Assembly: GCF_004152865.1 (NCBI RefSeq)
Contig: NZ_SEOO01000002.1
Location: 124,001 to 188,000 of the forward strand
DNA from: Sphingobium cupriresistens
GTDB lineage: Bacteria; Pseudomonadota; Alphaproteobacteria; Sphingomonadales; Sphingomonadaceae
Length of the DNA stretch: 64,000 nucleotides
Direction of reading: 5' to 3'
This document shows positions 63,860 through 64,000 of the stretch, in pieces; position 1 is the stretch's first letter, and each line of letters begins with the position of its first letter. The notes under the pieces were generated by a model, which was given only the letters and a program-made list of their open reading frames with translations, did not search any database and was not told where the DNA came from. The position numbers and the translations under genes are program-made.

Positions 63860-64000
63860 TTAAAGAAAATGGGAGACGCCAAAGCCCAGCCCCAGGAACA
63901 GCGCGATCCAGGACACTATGCCGACCCATAGCGCCAGCCAGTCCGACCGGCGTGGCTTGGGGCGGGCGCCCTTGGGCACCACCCGCAGGGAGGAGGGGAT
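63860..64000 (-). CDS. C-terminal end of a small membrane protein gene, cut by window edge
   Basis: The last 46 codons read IPSSLRVVPKGARPKPRR, then one membrane helix (DWLALWVGIVSWIALFLGLGFGV) and end SHFL. The gene continues beyond 64000; it is not identified. A basic loop before the helix suggests a cytoplasmic N-terminal part. Confidence 0.6.
   Translation of the reverse strand: MPSSLRVVPKGARPKPRRSDWLALWVGIVSWIALFLGLGFGVSHFL

Overview
The window is a G+C-rich stretch of a sphingomonad chromosome (alphaproteobacterium, most like Sphingobium/Sphingomonas). Pointers are the complete L-rhamnose route of the Sphingomonas type, the UrcA-family protein, the rsmB-PAS-rpe-heparinase II/III-purH block, the rpmI-rplT-pheST order, and dispersed palindromic repeats of a sphingomonad style. 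Genes are dense, often joined by ATGA-type start/stop overlaps. I see no tRNA, rRNA, CRISPR array, prophage or transposase gene.

Layout. 1-4456: xseA and purD, whose divergent start codons share one CATG, a membrane-anchored helix-hairpin-helix protein and an acyltransferase. 4648-15381: a catabolic island for L-rhamnose. Leftward are lra1 (L-rhamnose dehydrogenase) and lutABC; divergent from an iclR gene are rhmD/lra3, lra6, lra5, lra2 and rhaT; a lacI-type gene closes the block. Together they take L-rhamnose through lactone, rhamnonate, 2-keto-3-deoxyrhamnonate and the 2,4-diketo acid to pyruvate plus L-lactate, and LutABC then turns the lactate into pyruvate. 15498-20311: the tol-pal operon (ybgC-tolQ-tolR-tolA-tolB-pal), with a two-hairpin repeat between tolB and pal. 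20490-21368: a 3-hydroxyacyl-CoA dehydrogenase.

21391-25444: a phage-shock (psp) locus. Divergent pspF faces a sigma-54 promoter, followed by a tiny exported-protein gene, pspA, pspB, pspC and four more small membrane/coiled-coil genes, at least three of which share a PspB-like C-terminal motif. This expanded psp operon is the best candidate here for an under-described system. 25557-30532: pheT, pheS, a LysE-type exporter, rplT, rpmI. 30707-35114: an AsmA-like protein, two VOC proteins, a HisN-like phosphatase whose last codons lie in a second, inverted copy of the two-hairpin repeat, and a small membrane protein.

35196-48142: housekeeping genes (prs, nadE, gltX, a lipoprotein/EI24 pair, an adenosine-kinase-like PfkB protein, a flippase, gpsA, tsaD, hemC, hemD, a mitofilin-like protein). 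48205-57505: a hydrolase, queG, an ABC-2 exporter pair, a Tat-exported MsrB, a three-gene envelope-sugar set (flavoprotein, GtrA, GT-C-like membrane protein) and a UrcA protein. 57738-64000: purH, a heparinase II/III protein, rpe, a PAS protein, rsmB and the end of a small membrane protein gene.

Functions are assigned from recognisable motifs and gene order only; no database search was possible.
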